A DNA stretch of 64,000 nt from Candidatus Devosia phytovorans (GCA_029202405.1 CP119312.1:67001-131000), one strand, 5' to 3'; counted from the stretch's first letter, positions 1 to 7,994 are shown. A program made the numbers and translations. The notes: generated by a model not told the origin, from the sequence alone.

Positions 1-644
1 GCGCCGCGGCAACGCATCAACTCCACCAGCCATCGGGGCCTTCCCACACCCGGAACCGGAAGTCGTCGGGATGGCAGGGTGCTGACCCTCCATCGGGTGA
101 CAGCTGCGGTCGGCTGACCGAAATCGGCGGCCTCCGTGTGCCGACGCCATCGCCTGATAGCGATACCGATCGCGCCAGAACTCTCCGCCGCGAGTTGCAG
201 CCGCCGGGATGCGGTCATCGACAGCTTGGCGACTTCGGCCACGATGCCGCCCAGTCCGCCGTGGCGCATGCCTTCCTCGAAAGCTTCGAGCACCGCCTTC
301 TCGTCGCCGGCCTCGACATAGATCACCCGGCCAGGCGACAGCCCAACTTGGGCGATGGCCGGGGCGAACAGGTCCTGTCGTGTCACGCACCAGAGCACCT
401 TGCCCTTCGTCCGCGCGACGACCCCCGCAGCGAACAACGCAGCCGCTGCACCGTCGACTGCGCCATTGCCGCCGCCTGCGACCTCGTGCAACGCGCCCAT
501 GGCCAGTCCGCCGCCAGGGAGATGCCGATCGATCGTTTCAACACCGAACGGCAAAGCTTCGCGCTTCGATGTCGAGCGCCCTTCGAGGAGCTCTATCCGC
601 TCGCGGAGATCGGCAATTAAAGCACTGTCAGGAGGATGGGCCAT
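1..644 (-). CDS. imuA: ImuA-like protein (SOS mutagenesis cassette), 3' end beyond window
   Basis: The reverse strand is open from an ATG at 644 to the window edge, so the C-terminus is missing. The translation has the layout of ImuA, the RecA-related partner of ImuB and DnaE2 in alphaproteobacterial translesion synthesis. It shows a short N-terminal helix, then LPFGVETIDRHLPGGGLA, an ALHEVAGGG stretch, and a LWCVTRQDLFAPA / GRVIYVEAGDEKAVLEAFEEG region typical of the family. It is divergent from dinB, with a LexA-type box between them. The downstream partners imuB and dnaE2 would lie off the left edge and cannot be seen. The assignment rests on motif memory, not on an alignment. Confidence 0.78.
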   Translation of the reverse strand, partial: MAHPPDSALIADLRERIELLEGRSTSKREALPFGVETIDRHLPGGGLAMGALHEVAGGGNGAVDGAAAALFAAGVVARTKGKVLWCVTRQDLFAPAIAQVGLSPGRVIYVEAGDEKAVLEAFEEGMRHGGLGGIVAEVAKLSMTASRRLQLAAESSGAIGIAIRRWRRHTEAADFGQPTAAVTRWRVSTLPSRRLPVPGVGRPRWLVELMRCRG

Positions 645-696
645 ATTCAGTTCGAAACGCTCCGATCGACTTCCCAAGCGATCGGGATGGGATTAT

Positions 697-711
697 GTTC
701 CGCATTTGTTC
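697..711 (+). promoter_or_regulatory. LexA-type SOS box, GTTC-N7-GTTC
   Basis: The direct repeat GTTC CGCATTT GTTC is the known alphaproteobacterial LexA operator form. It lies between the divergent imuA-like gene (start 644) and dinB (start 782), two classes of gene usually under LexA control. About one or two copies of this eight-base pattern are expected by chance in 64 kb, so the position carries most of the weight. Confidence 0.8.
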
Positions 712-781
712 ACTCACGAAGAGCGAAGAGTCAATTGCCTCGCTGACCGCCTGTGCGAATGTGATCGACGCGAGGATCTGC

Positions 782-1921
782 ATGTCAAAGGATTCAATGG
801 CCTACGGCGATGGTGCCGATGGGGATAATTTGGGCGACGACGAGGTGACTCATCGGATCCGGAAGATCGTGCATGTCGACATGGACGCCTTCTATGCTTC
901 CGTGGAGCAGCGAGACGATCCCACTCTTCGCGGTAGACCAGTCGCGGTCGGTGGCGGCCAACGCGGCGTCGTCGCTGCAGCCAGTTACGAGGCCCGAACG
1001 TTCGGCGTCCGCTCTGCAATGCCCTCGGTTACTGCGGCACGCCGGTGTCCTGATCTGGTTTTCGTCAAACCGCGCTTCGACGTCTACAAGGCGGTATCGG
1101 CACAGATCCGGGAGATCTTCGCAGAGCACACCGATCTGATCGAGCCGCTGTCGTTGGACGAAGCCTATCTTGACGTGACCGAGAACAAGCAGAGCATCGT
1201 GCTGGCCACCGATGTTGCCAACAGCGTCCGCGCTCGTATCAAGGAGGTGACCGGCCTCAATTCAAGTGCGGGCATCTCGTACAACAAGTTCCTGGCCAAG
1301 ATGGCGAGCGGGCACCGTAAGCCGAACAACTTCTACGTCATCCCGCCCGGACGAGGCGCGGCATTCGTCGCTGGACTGTCGATCGAGAAGTTCCACGGCG
1401 TTGGACCAGCAACTGCGGCCCGCATGCATGACCTCGGCATCAAAACCGGCGCCGACTTGGCCGCACTGTCGATCGAGGAGATGCGAACCCGGTTCGGCCG
1501 CTCGGCCCAGTATTGGTTCGACTTGAGCCGGGGCATCGACGAGCGCCAGGTCAACCCCGATCGGGAGCGCAAGTCGATCGGCGCAGAGGACACCTTCATG
1601 GAGGATATCACCGCCATCGAAGACGCCCGTGCGATGACAGCGCCGCTTGCGGATAAGGTGTGGCAGGTCTGCGAGGGTCGACAACTCTTCGGCCGAACGG
1701 TAACCCTCAAGGTCAAGTTCGCCAATTTCGAACAGATTACCCGCACACGTAGCCTGCCTGCAGCGGTCCGGGATCGCCATGTCCTCGGCGCCGTGGTCGA
1801 GGAGCTGCTGGCTGCGACGTTCCCACCCAGGATGGCCGTGAGGCTGCTGGGCGTGACGGTTTCAAACTTCGATCGTGGCGAACAGACAGATCAGTTCCAG
1901 ATGGCGCTTCCAATTGAATGA
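782..1921 (+). CDS. dinB: DNA polymerase IV (Y-family)
   Basis: This 379-residue protein is an error-prone Y-family polymerase for translesion synthesis. Motif I, HVDMDAFYASVE, gives the metal-binding Asp near residue 33. Motif III, SLDEAYLDVT, gives Asp126 and Glu127. The AASYEARTFGVRSAMP loop, the helix-hairpin-helix region (KFHGVGPATAARMHDLGI) and a little-finger domain follow. The length is close to the family norm. The reading frame stays open far upstream, but the ATG at 782 is chosen because GAGGAT precedes it at good spacing and it falls just after the LexA-type box. A nearby ATG at 797 is the alternative. Confidence 0.93.
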   Translation: MSKDSMAYGDGADGDNLGDDEVTHRIRKIVHVDMDAFYASVEQRDDPTLRGRPVAVGGGQRGVVAAASYEARTFGVRSAMPSVTAARRCPDLVFVKPRFDVYKAVSAQIREIFAEHTDLIEPLSLDEAYLDVTENKQSIVLATDVANSVRARIKEVTGLNSSAGISYNKFLAKMASGHRKPNNFYVIPPGRGAAFVAGLSIEKFHGVGPATAARMHDLGIKTGADLAALSIEEMRTRFGRSAQYWFDLSRGIDERQVNPDRERKSIGAEDTFMEDITAIEDARAMTAPLADKVWQVCEGRQLFGRTVTLKVKFANFEQITRTRSLPAAVRDRHVLGAVVEELLAATFPPRMAVRLLGVTVSNFDRGEQTDQFQMALPIE

Positions 1922-1984
1922 GGAAGCAGCGTCACCTCCGGGCATTGAATGCGTTGACCGATAGACACCCTGCAGGAGGTCTTG

Positions 1985-2734
1985 ATGGCCGTACGTAGAA
2001 TCCGTGTGATCGATCTCGAAACGGCTGGCGATGCCGGTACAGATGTCTGCGAGATCGGTTGGCAGGATGTCGTCTCCATCGATGGCGGCGGATGGGCACT
2101 CGATCCAGAGCGTGGCGCTCGGTTCGTGAACCCAGGGCGGCCGATCTCGCCCGATACAATGGCGATCCACCACATCCTCGACGAATGGGTTGCCGACGCT
2201 CCGTTCTGGAGGGAAATGGCGGCGGAGGTACTGCAGCCTGATGGCGGGGTTATCGCCTTGGCGGCGCATCGTGCAGCGTTCGAGCAGCGCTTCTGCACGC
2301 CGAGATTGGCCGGTGGTGCCGACTGGATCTGCACATGGAAAGGGGCACAACGGGTCTGGCCGAAGCTGGAGGGCTTTTCCAACCAGATGCTGCGATATCA
2401 GAGAAGACCTGAGGGCTTGGTGCATGAACTAGGCTTGCCGGCGCATCGCGCTTTGCCAGACGCCTATGTGACAGCACATCATCTGCGCGACATGCTGAAC
2501 GTCGTGGGCCCAGAACAACTGATCACCTGGAGCCGGCAACCGGGTCTGCTGCCTCGGGTGCGCTCGGGCCCGGAGCGGGGCAAGGCGTGGTCGGCGCTGA
2601 GCGCCTCCTCGTTGGAGGACCTGGCTCGAGACAGAGACATCGACACCCGTTTCAGCGCCCAGACTGAACTGCGACGGCGTGGGGATTTAGAGCAGGAGAT
2701 CCCCCGCCAAAACAGTCAACAGGAGCTGTTCTAA
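1985..2734 (+). CDS. DnaQ-like 3'-5' exonuclease (DEDDh)
   Basis: The 249-residue product opens with the exonuclease motif VIDLET (Asp10, Glu12) and ends the nuclease domain with AHRALPDA (His154, Asp159), the DEDDh pattern. Motif II reads AHRAAFE, so the usual Asp is replaced by Glu100. The last 60 residues are charged and unassigned. A strong ribosome site (AGGAGGT) stands before the ATG at 1985; the TTG three bases upstream is too close to it. The gene follows dinB by 63 bases and may share the SOS promoter. A proofreading or trimming role beside Pol IV is an inference; the substrate is unknown. Confidence 0.82.
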   Translation: MAVRRIRVIDLETAGDAGTDVCEIGWQDVVSIDGGGWALDPERGARFVNPGRPISPDTMAIHHILDEWVADAPFWREMAAEVLQPDGGVIALAAHRAAFEQRFCTPRLAGGADWICTWKGAQRVWPKLEGFSNQMLRYQRRPEGLVHELGLPAHRALPDAYVTAHHLRDMLNVVGPEQLITWSRQPGLLPRVRSGPERGKAWSALSASSLEDLARDRDIDTRFSAQTELRRRGDLEQEIPRQNSQQELF

Positions 2735-2794
2735 GCTTGTCGGAAACCTATTTTGATCGAAGCCATTAGGCCGAAACAACAGAGGAGCGAAGCG

Positions 2795-2992
2795 ATGACG
2801 GACAATCAGCTGACGCCTGCCGAGCTTAAGACCCTTGCCTTCTTCGAACTCGCCGACCTGCCATCGGAGATTGATCCCGCGCATTTCGCCAAGCTATTGT
2901 CTCTGGCGATGCTCGAGCAGAAGGAGGGCGGCCCGGTATTAACTGAAACGGGCCGAGCACGCCTTGCTATGGGCGCAAGCCCTCTACCTTAG
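2795..2992 (+). CDS. small protein, winged-helix-like
   Basis: This 65-residue protein starts at an ATG preceded by AGAGGAGCGA. No family is recognised. The second half, ending LEQKEGGPVLTETGRARLA, has the turn and LTExG wing signature common in small winged-helix proteins, and the protein on the other strand at 3465-3719 has a similar layout (LHLTDGGQLML). It might be a small regulator; the longer frame from 2753 lacks a ribosome site. The codon pattern and ribosome site support translation, but the function is unknown. Confidence 0.6.
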   Translation: MTDNQLTPAELKTLAFFELADLPSEIDPAHFAKLLSLAMLEQKEGGPVLTETGRARLAMGASPLP

Positions 2993-3132
2993 ATACCGAG
3001 GTAGCGGCACGCCCTGCGTTAGGGGCCCGTTAGCAGGCAAGCTGCCAATAAGCGTTACGGCCTCAGGCTCGAAAACCTTCATGGTTTCCCTCTACCGCCC
3101 TACTCTCATGAAAACACGCCAGATTGGCTGGC

Positions 3133-3465
3133 CTACAGCGAGACGGCTCGCAGCCCGACATCGTTGATCGGCTTGTGTAGGCTCTTGCGGGTGCCGCAGA
3201 ATTCCGGAAGGCCAACGGGCTCCGTCGTGGTCACTATCACCGGAACCATTTGTTGGTCGCACTCATCCAGAACAGCTTCGCAAGTGTCGGAACCGAGGTG
3301 GGTATCGACGAAGGCGATGTCGGGCCTCTCGCGCCAAAGTAGTTCAAGCGCGGAAGAACAGTCGGGCGCCGGACCGATCACAACATGGCCCTGTGCGATC
3401 AGAACCGATTTCAACGCGTCGGCCAGCTCCGGTTCATCCTCGACGATGAGTATCCGTGAAGCCAT
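3133..3465 (-). CDS. single-domain response regulator
   Basis: The product (110 residues from the ATG at 3465; 112 if the ATG at 3471 is used) is a lone receiver domain. It has the acidic pair in VEDEPE, the phosphoacceptor Asp in FVDTHLG, the Thr in VTTTEP and the Lys in LHKPI. There is no output domain, so it would act by protein contact or as a phosphate sink. The start codon overlaps the stop of the upstream gene in a TGATG arrangement, so the two are probably translated together. No histidine kinase is nearby. Confidence 0.85.
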   Translation of the reverse strand: MASRILIVEDEPELADALKSVLIAQGHVVIGPAPDCSSALELLWRERPDIAFVDTHLGSDTCEAVLDECDQQMVPVIVTTTEPVGLPEFCGTRKSLHKPINDVGLRAVSL

Positions 3466-3719
3466 CACCATGTTCCCTTAATACGGTCGATGATCTGGGA
3501 CAGCATGAGTTGTCCGCCGTCGGTCAAATGAAGCCGATTGTCGGTCTTTGTGGCCAATTGCTTTTGGACAAGCTCGTCGATGGCCGCTGGGTCGGCTCTG
3601 TGGCCTGACGGATCATTTGATACGACGCTCGTCACGACATCGCCACTGCTGAGCTGGTGGTAGGCTGCGAACGCAAATACCGCTAGCGCCTGATTGGAAA
3701 GATCGTTGGGTGTGGTCAT
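3465..3719 (-). CDS. small protein, winged-helix-like, coupled to response regulator
   Basis: This 84-residue protein begins with a helical AVFAFAAYHQL segment and ends with QKQLATKTDNRLHLTDGG, which looks like a recognition helix followed by a wing. The ATG at 3719 is preferred over that at 3746. Its stop codon overlaps the start of the receiver gene. The product could bind DNA or be the partner of the receiver domain. No family is recognised and no function is claimed. Confidence 0.6.
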   Translation of the reverse strand: MTTPNDLSNQALAVFAFAAYHQLSSGDVVTSVVSNDPSGHRADPAAIDELVQKQLATKTDNRLHLTDGGQLMLSQIIDRIKGTW

Positions 3720-3746
3720 CGGGTCATCGCCTTGAGTAACGGGCAA

Positions 3747-4598
3747 CGGTATGACGCACGGGTCGTTCCAAAACGCCGCAAATCTTCAACCTCAAGGCCT
3801 CGAGCAGGCAGCAGCGAGAGGGATCGCACTGCCGAGGATTTCTCCCGCAAGACGACTGGCTGTATGAGTCATTCCCTATTGCGCCATTTCGCTTTTGGCT
3901 GTGCTACCACGGCAAAACTCGCCGTTTTCGGGTAGCTTCGCGATGTTTCGGTGCGAAGCGAAACGGGTTTTTCAATTTTCCAGAAATAGTCGGGATTCGG
4001 GCTGCTGCGCCACCGCATGCTTTCGGCCCCCTGTCAGGAACCTAGGGGGTGCGGCAGGGTGGGGGGTGTTGCGTCTAGAGACAGGTGCGCGGTCTGGTCG
4101 ATGCTCGGTCATGCGCGCATGCATGGTGGGGTGAGGGCTTGGGCATGCGTGTCGCGATGCAGAGGCGTGTCGCTCTCTCCCTCTCGGTTCCCTCGCTACC
4201 ACTGCCCCGCGCACAATGGGATTTATGTTTCAGGGCGTGGAGTGTTGGGAGCGTGCTTAGGCGCTGTTGCAAAGGTTGGGTTGCGGGTGCGGTGCCCCTC
4301 CCATGTGTGAGCGTGTGCATCCCTTGCTTCTATCTCTGTCTGTCTCTGTTTATCGAACCTGGAGGATTTGGGGTGATGAGACATTGGCAACTTGTTGGTA
4401 GGCAGGGTGGTGGAAAGGCGTGAGTGGAACTGCGCCTTTCCCACGGGGACAGTCTCAGAGGTTGTCTGCTAACGTCGTGCACTTGCTCCTCTAATCGTAC
4501 TCTACCGATATCGGACCAGACAGACGCGCAGTCGTCAAACGTCTCGAAATAGGGTGTACCGGGTTTGTGCGAGCGCTTACCACGACCTGTCCCGCCGA
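3747..4598. other. gene-free stretch with a nested palindrome
   Basis: Reading frames here are short, overlap one another on both strands and lack ribosome sites, so none is annotated. The DNA differs from its surroundings. The part from about 4040 to 4420 is rich in G and T on the plus strand with runs such as GGTGGGGTGAGGG, and 3887-3963 forms a nested inverted repeat. It could be a decayed element end, a structured RNA or a replication-associated region of the integrated element. Nothing decides between these. Confidence 0.5.
3887..3963. repeat. nested inverted repeat
   Basis: Three pairs of arms are nested: TTTCGCTT (3887-3894) with AAGCGAAA (3956-3963), GCTACC (3903-3908) with GGTAGC (3931-3936), and AAAAC (3914-3918) with GTTTT (3924-3928). 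The innermost pair closes a five-base loop. It lies in a stretch without genes and is not followed by a clear terminator T-run. Confidence 0.65.
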
Positions 4599-5264
4599 CT
4601 ATTCGAACGACGCAAGTGCGGTACTAATCAGCTCAACCTGACCACGCAGATCACCCTCATCGATGTCGAGCACAGGAAACCTCTTTTCCGTGATGCTGGT
4701 CACGTATCTCACCGCCGAAAAATGTTGCATAGCCCGTCCGTTCATCGGCGTTACAACTGCATCGCCATTGTTTCTGCTGAGCAGAAAGAGCCCGCCCGCA
4801 GCCACTGTCCCCACGCCCTCACAGAATGCGAACGATCTATTCTGGACGCTATTTATTTTGCATCGAACTGCAGGCCAGCGATCCTGCCTTATGTATTCAA
4901 GCGTTAGGCCCTCTTCGATCTCCTTGATCTCCGCCGCCGTCAATTCGAAGTGCTCTCTAATCGCAGCTTCTTCGGCCCTCTGCTGCTCACGACGGGCATC
5001 ACGTTCGTCAGCCCATGCGTTGGGTTCTTCGTACCCCGCAGCACTCGCGCTGAGCTGATCAAGGTAATCGAGATAGCCTTCGGACCTGGCATCCTCATCG
5101 GTGGCCCAAATAAGACCGATGACGGAGAAAATGGCTCCGAAAAGCGCTATCGTAACAGCGTTCCATCCCCTACGCCGCTTGCCTTTGGCGAACAAACCAA
5201 ACCCAAGGCCGACGAGGATGGACACGAGGCTAACGGCAAGCACAAGAAACAATACGATCTGCAT
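4599..5264 (-). CDS. membrane protein of unknown function
   Basis: This 221-residue protein starts at the ATG at 5264 (GGAG eight bases upstream). Two hydrophobic segments lie at about residues 4-24 and 36-53, joined by a basic KGKRRRG turn. A charged, probably coiled stretch follows (roughly 60-120), then a soluble C-terminal domain of about 90 residues. No family is recognised. It is divergent from the XRE regulator at 5375 and belongs to the accessory region, so a cargo role for the integrated element is possible, but the sequence gives no direct hint of function. Confidence 0.65.
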   Translation of the reverse strand: MQIVLFLVLAVSLVSILVGLGFGLFAKGKRRRGWNAVTIALFGAIFSVIGLIWATDEDARSEGYLDYLDQLSASAAGYEEPNAWADERDARREQQRAEEAAIREHFELTAAEIKEIEEGLTLEYIRQDRWPAVRCKINSVQNRSFAFCEGVGTVAAGGLFLLSRNNGDAVVTPMNGRAMQHFSAVRYVTSITEKRFPVLDIDEGDLRGQVELISTALASFE

Positions 5265-5374
5265 GGCAAACTCCAAATTGCCATACACACACGACTTATC
5301 CTCGAAGACTAGTCAACTGTAAATTCGTCTTGAGAGACGTTCAGGCGGCAGGTCGAACAGTCCATCACTGTTTC

Positions 5375-5725
5375 ATGGGCGCCAACGAAGAATCATCGCG
5401 AATGGTGGCGGGTCTGGGCGACCGGATCCGTGCTGGGAGAGCACGCAAGCAATTGACGCAAGAGCGTCTGGCTGCCTTGGCGGATCTCTCGCCGATCACA
5501 CTCAGCAAGATTGAGCGCAATACGGGCATCCCTTCGCTGGACATCATCCTGAGGATTGCAATCGTCTTGGAGGAGTCACCAAATGAGCTGTTTGGATGGA
5601 TTTCGACCGACGTCCCCGATGCAGCGAAGAAGAGGGCATTGCTGGTGGCGGATCTTATATCAGCATCGGAACGCCACTCTGATGAGCATTTGGCCGCGCT
5701 GATCCGGCTGCTTCGAACAAAATAG
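5375..5725 (+). CDS. XRE-family transcriptional regulator
   Basis: The 116-residue protein has a Cro/C1-type helix-turn-helix: LGDRIRAGRARKQLTQERLA, then a turn and SPITLSKIERNTGIPSLDIILRIA. The C-terminal tail is helical and may mediate dimerisation. Start choice is uncertain: ATG 5375 is used, with TTG 5330 and ATG 5402 as alternatives, none with a strong ribosome site. Lying divergent to the membrane protein and at the edge of the integrase block, it could be an element repressor. Confidence 0.8.
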   Translation: MGANEESSRMVAGLGDRIRAGRARKQLTQERLAALADLSPITLSKIERNTGIPSLDIILRIAIVLEESPNELFGWISTDVPDAAKKRALLVADLISASERHSDEHLAALIRLLRTK

Positions 5726-5813
5726 AGTTTTTCAGCAAGTCCTCAATGCAAAACGAGGCAGCTAGGTCGGCTGAAGTCAGGTTCGGCCGACCTATGCAAG
5801 CACCGCACGGTTT

Positions 5814-6200
5814 TCAACGCTTGGCGACGCTCCCTTTTTCAAATGGCACGTACTTAACGACACGAGGGGCGCCATTGGTCTCGCTGACGGTCAGTTTGGC
5901 ACCTTTGGCAATTGAAACTGTCATCGCTAGAACACCGTCCGATCTAAAGACACGCGCTGTTCCGAAGATCCCCAATTCGACCAACGCGCGGCACGCCGCG
6001 TAAATGGGCACACGATGGTTAGTGATGAGCCGCGCCTCGCCGAACCACACGTCAAACTTCAGGCTTCCATTTGGACGTGCAGAATTTCTGGCACCAGGCA
6101 TAAGGAGCAGGTCGACAAACTGCTCAACGTGCGATTGAGGGGAAGCCGCCTGCACCCAATTGAACAGATCCATCTGGTCGTCAGGTGCTTCGTTAATCAT
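5814..6200 (-). CDS. hypothetical protein coupled to the Rep-like gene
   Basis: This 128-residue protein has no recognised family. It is mostly globular, with an acidic N-terminus (EAPDDQMDLFNWV) and a basic C-terminus (KYVPFEKGSVAKR). Its ATG overlaps the stop of the upstream HUH-like gene by eight bases (ATGATTAA), which suggests translational coupling and a shared function in element replication or mobilisation. The function itself is unknown. Confidence 0.65.
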   Translation of the reverse strand: MINEAPDDQMDLFNWVQAASPQSHVEQFVDLLLMPGARNSARPNGSLKFDVWFGEARLITNHRVPIYAACRALVELGIFGTARVFRSDGVLAMTVSIAKGAKLTVSETNGAPRVVKYVPFEKGSVAKR

Positions 6201-6786
6201 GACGCGAAACTCGTCGGCTGGCTTTCGTGCGCTCGCTGCGAGACTTTGGAAAGATCCAGATGTCGTCGCCGGGGAACCGTTTGAGGTCCAGCGACTTCAA
6301 GACATAGGCCACAGCCTTGCCGGGGGTCTCCTTGATGTCCGCGCAATGGATGGACATGAGGTGGCATGCATCTTTGAAGAGGTTACCGTTCTCCTCCAGT
6401 GTCGAAGCGAGGGTTCGGCCATTTCTGGTGCGGATCGGCTTCAGAAATACTGCATGAGCGTGGAGGCCGTCATTGATCGTGGCGACGACACTAATTTTGC
6501 GATGTTTGAAGAGGGGTAGGTCTGGCATCCCCACCATGAGCGGCAAATTGGTGATCGGTCCCCGATGGGGGTGATGGATCAGCCTCGTCAGGCACAAGGA
6601 GTAAAACTGCGCCAGGCTTTTCCCGATTGCTTCAGGGGGCAATGCCCGGTTGTCCGGCATGGGATTGAAGGTGAACGTAAGCAGGGAGGGATGCCAGCCC
6701 TGTTCAATCCGCTCTCGGATCATTTGCTGGTACGCCGCAATAGCGGTATTTTCGTAGCGATTAGGATTGGCCTTGAAGGTCTTCAT
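6193..6786 (-). CDS. HUH-type Rep-like protein
   Basis: The 197-residue protein has three motifs in the order seen in rolling-circle replication initiators and related single-strand nucleases: a hydrophobic strand LLTFTF at 35-40, a metal-binding HUH-type motif LHAHAVF (His109, His111), and YVLK (Tyr161, Lys164) as the candidate catalytic tyrosine with its conserved lysine. The spacing fits a single-tyrosine HUH enzyme. It lies in a block with an AlpA-like regulator and an integrase, so a role in replication of the excised element is likely. The family call rests only on these motifs. Confidence 0.6.
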   Translation of the reverse strand: MKTFKANPNRYENTAIAAYQQMIRERIEQGWHPSLLTFTFNPMPDNRALPPEAIGKSLAQFYSLCLTRLIHHPHRGPITNLPLMVGMPDLPLFKHRKISVVATINDGLHAHAVFLKPIRTRNGRTLASTLEENGNLFKDACHLMSIHCADIKETPGKAVAYVLKSLDLKRFPGDDIWIFPKSRSERTKASRRVSRHD

Positions 6787-7007
6787 ATCTCTCTCAATTG
6801 ATTGCTATCTGCCGCTGCGAACGCAGTTGCAGAGTATGTTTTGAGGGCGAGCAGAAGCCGCCGTGGAGAATCCACTGGCTGCTCCAAACTGGCGATTTCA
6901 GGGAAATCCGCTTTCAGCGGGTTACCGGCCCAAGTGGGGTCGATGTAGAGGCCGGCAAAATGGAAGCGTTTGCCGAATGGCTGCCCTCGCGACCCGCGTT
7001 AGTGGAT
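6787..7007. other. leader region of the Rep-like gene
   Basis: These 221 bases hold no credible gene; the plus-strand open frame across it has no ribosome site. It contains the expected promoter region of the minus-strand Rep-like gene. No operator could be assigned. Confidence 0.4.
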
Positions 7008-7220
7008 CTAAGCGTCGCTCGTCGACGTCTTAATCTGAGCTGCAACCCAGATATCAAGATCAACCCGACGGTACCGAACTACTCGTCCCAACTTTGCGAA
7101 GGAGGGACCTCCACCCGTCAGGCGCAGCTTCTCGAGGTACTGTCGGGAAAGCTGGAGGTGTGCGGCGGCGGCAGGAGTATCAAAGAGGTCGGGGTTGGTG
7201 ACCTGTGAGGTCGTTTCCAT
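7008..7220 (-). CDS. AlpA/excisionase-like helix-turn-helix protein
   Basis: The 70-residue product has the layout of small MerR/AlpA-type DNA-binding proteins: a helix-turn-helix TPAAAAHLQLSRQYLEKLRL, then GGGPSFAKLGRVVRYRRVDLDIWV, the usual wing and final helix. Such proteins act as excisionases or as activators of integrase genes in phage-related elements. The ATG at 7220 has GGAG six bases upstream and is preferred to the ATG at 7280. The gene is on the same strand as the integrase and follows it by two genes. Confidence 0.82.
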   Translation of the reverse strand: METTSQVTNPDLFDTPAAAAHLQLSRQYLEKLRLTGGGPSFAKLGRVVRYRRVDLDIWVAAQIKTSTSDA

Positions 7221-7287
7221 GGTATCTCCGTCGGGTTCGATAGGATCGAATACGGACGGATGGTGCCGCAAAGCATCCAAGCTCGCC

Positions 7288-7330
7288 TAGGGTAGTTTGG
7301 GCGTCTCCTTTGCGAGGTCAAACTACCCTA
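7288..7330. repeat. perfect 12-bp inverted repeat
   Basis: Arms TAGGGTAGTTTG (7288-7299) and CAAACTACCCTA (7319-7330) surround a 19-base loop. The right arm overlaps the last codons of the gene at 7323-7994. There is no clear T-run, so it may be an attenuator, an operator for the AlpA-like gene, or a recombination-associated site. Confidence 0.7.
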
Positions 7331-7994
7331 CGTTTTTGAATCTCTCCTCAAGCCATTGCCGGGTTGGCACCTCAGGGCCGTTATCGGGTAGGCTAAGAGC
7401 GACCCAAAGCTCCATTGCGAAATCCACCACCACCTTCTTTGCAACACCTGCTGGCTCGGTCGTTATATGTTCCCAGATGGCTCGGACCGCTTTCACGTAC
7501 TCTGCAGTCATCAACCGGGTGTTTGGCGGTGGCCGTTGTAGCCCGGCTTCTTCCGAGGTCACCAAATTCTCGATGCAGTCTAACGCCTTTTGCAGAGCCT
7601 CGGTCGCTGAAGTTAGCACCTCGGCGTCGTTCTGAAGGTCGACGTCATATTTTTCCTGCGTGGAAAGGCAGTGATCCAAATTGCTCTCGAGTTCCTCAAG
7701 TAAGTTCCGCATGGCTCTGATCGTTTTGGGACGACCTCTCACTATCGGGCGCCGTTTATTCACGTGCTGCCGGTGTTGCCAATCCAAAAGAAGCTCGCCC
7801 CAAACCTCCCAGCAGGCCCCCTCGATCTTGGTCCAGATCTCCTCATCGGAAAGCTCTGGTTGGGCATAAGCACGAATGAACTGCACAGGTCTGGAAAGAT
7901 CGAGGAAGTCTGAACGCAGTGCATCACCCAGGACGGCAACATCTTTCGGCAGCAACCCATCCTGCGCCTTACGCCGCATCACTTTGCGCGCCAT
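7323..7994 (-). CDS. hypothetical protein coupled to integrase
   Basis: This 223-residue protein is soluble, with long helices; about residues 95-145 could form a coiled coil. No family is recognised. Its ATG overlaps the integrase stop (TAATG), so both are probably made from one message. Such coupled proteins in integrative elements sometimes help the recombinase, but that is only an inference here. The 3' end runs into a perfect inverted repeat. Confidence 0.7.
   Translation of the reverse strand: MARKVMRRKAQDGLLPKDVAVLGDALRSDFLDLSRPVQFIRAYAQPELSDEEIWTKIEGACWEVWGELLLDWQHRQHVNKRRPIVRGRPKTIRAMRNLLEELESNLDHCLSTQEKYDVDLQNDAEVLTSATEALQKALDCIENLVTSEEAGLQRPPPNTRLMTAEYVKAVRAIWEHITTEPAGVAKKVVVDFAMELWVALSLPDNGPEVPTRQWLEERFKNVG

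Noticed and set aside
138..780. Plus-strand open frames before dinB
   Set aside because: They are shadows of the minus-strand imuA-like gene, which reads as a family protein and has a good start.
3842..3850. CTCCCGCAA match to the end of the tRNA-fMet fragment, as a possible left attachment site
   Set aside because: Only nine bases match; several such matches are expected by chance in this region.
4085..4423. Possible protein of 112 residues in the gene-free stretch
   Set aside because: No ribosome site, composition driven by G/T-rich repeats, and competing frames on both strands.
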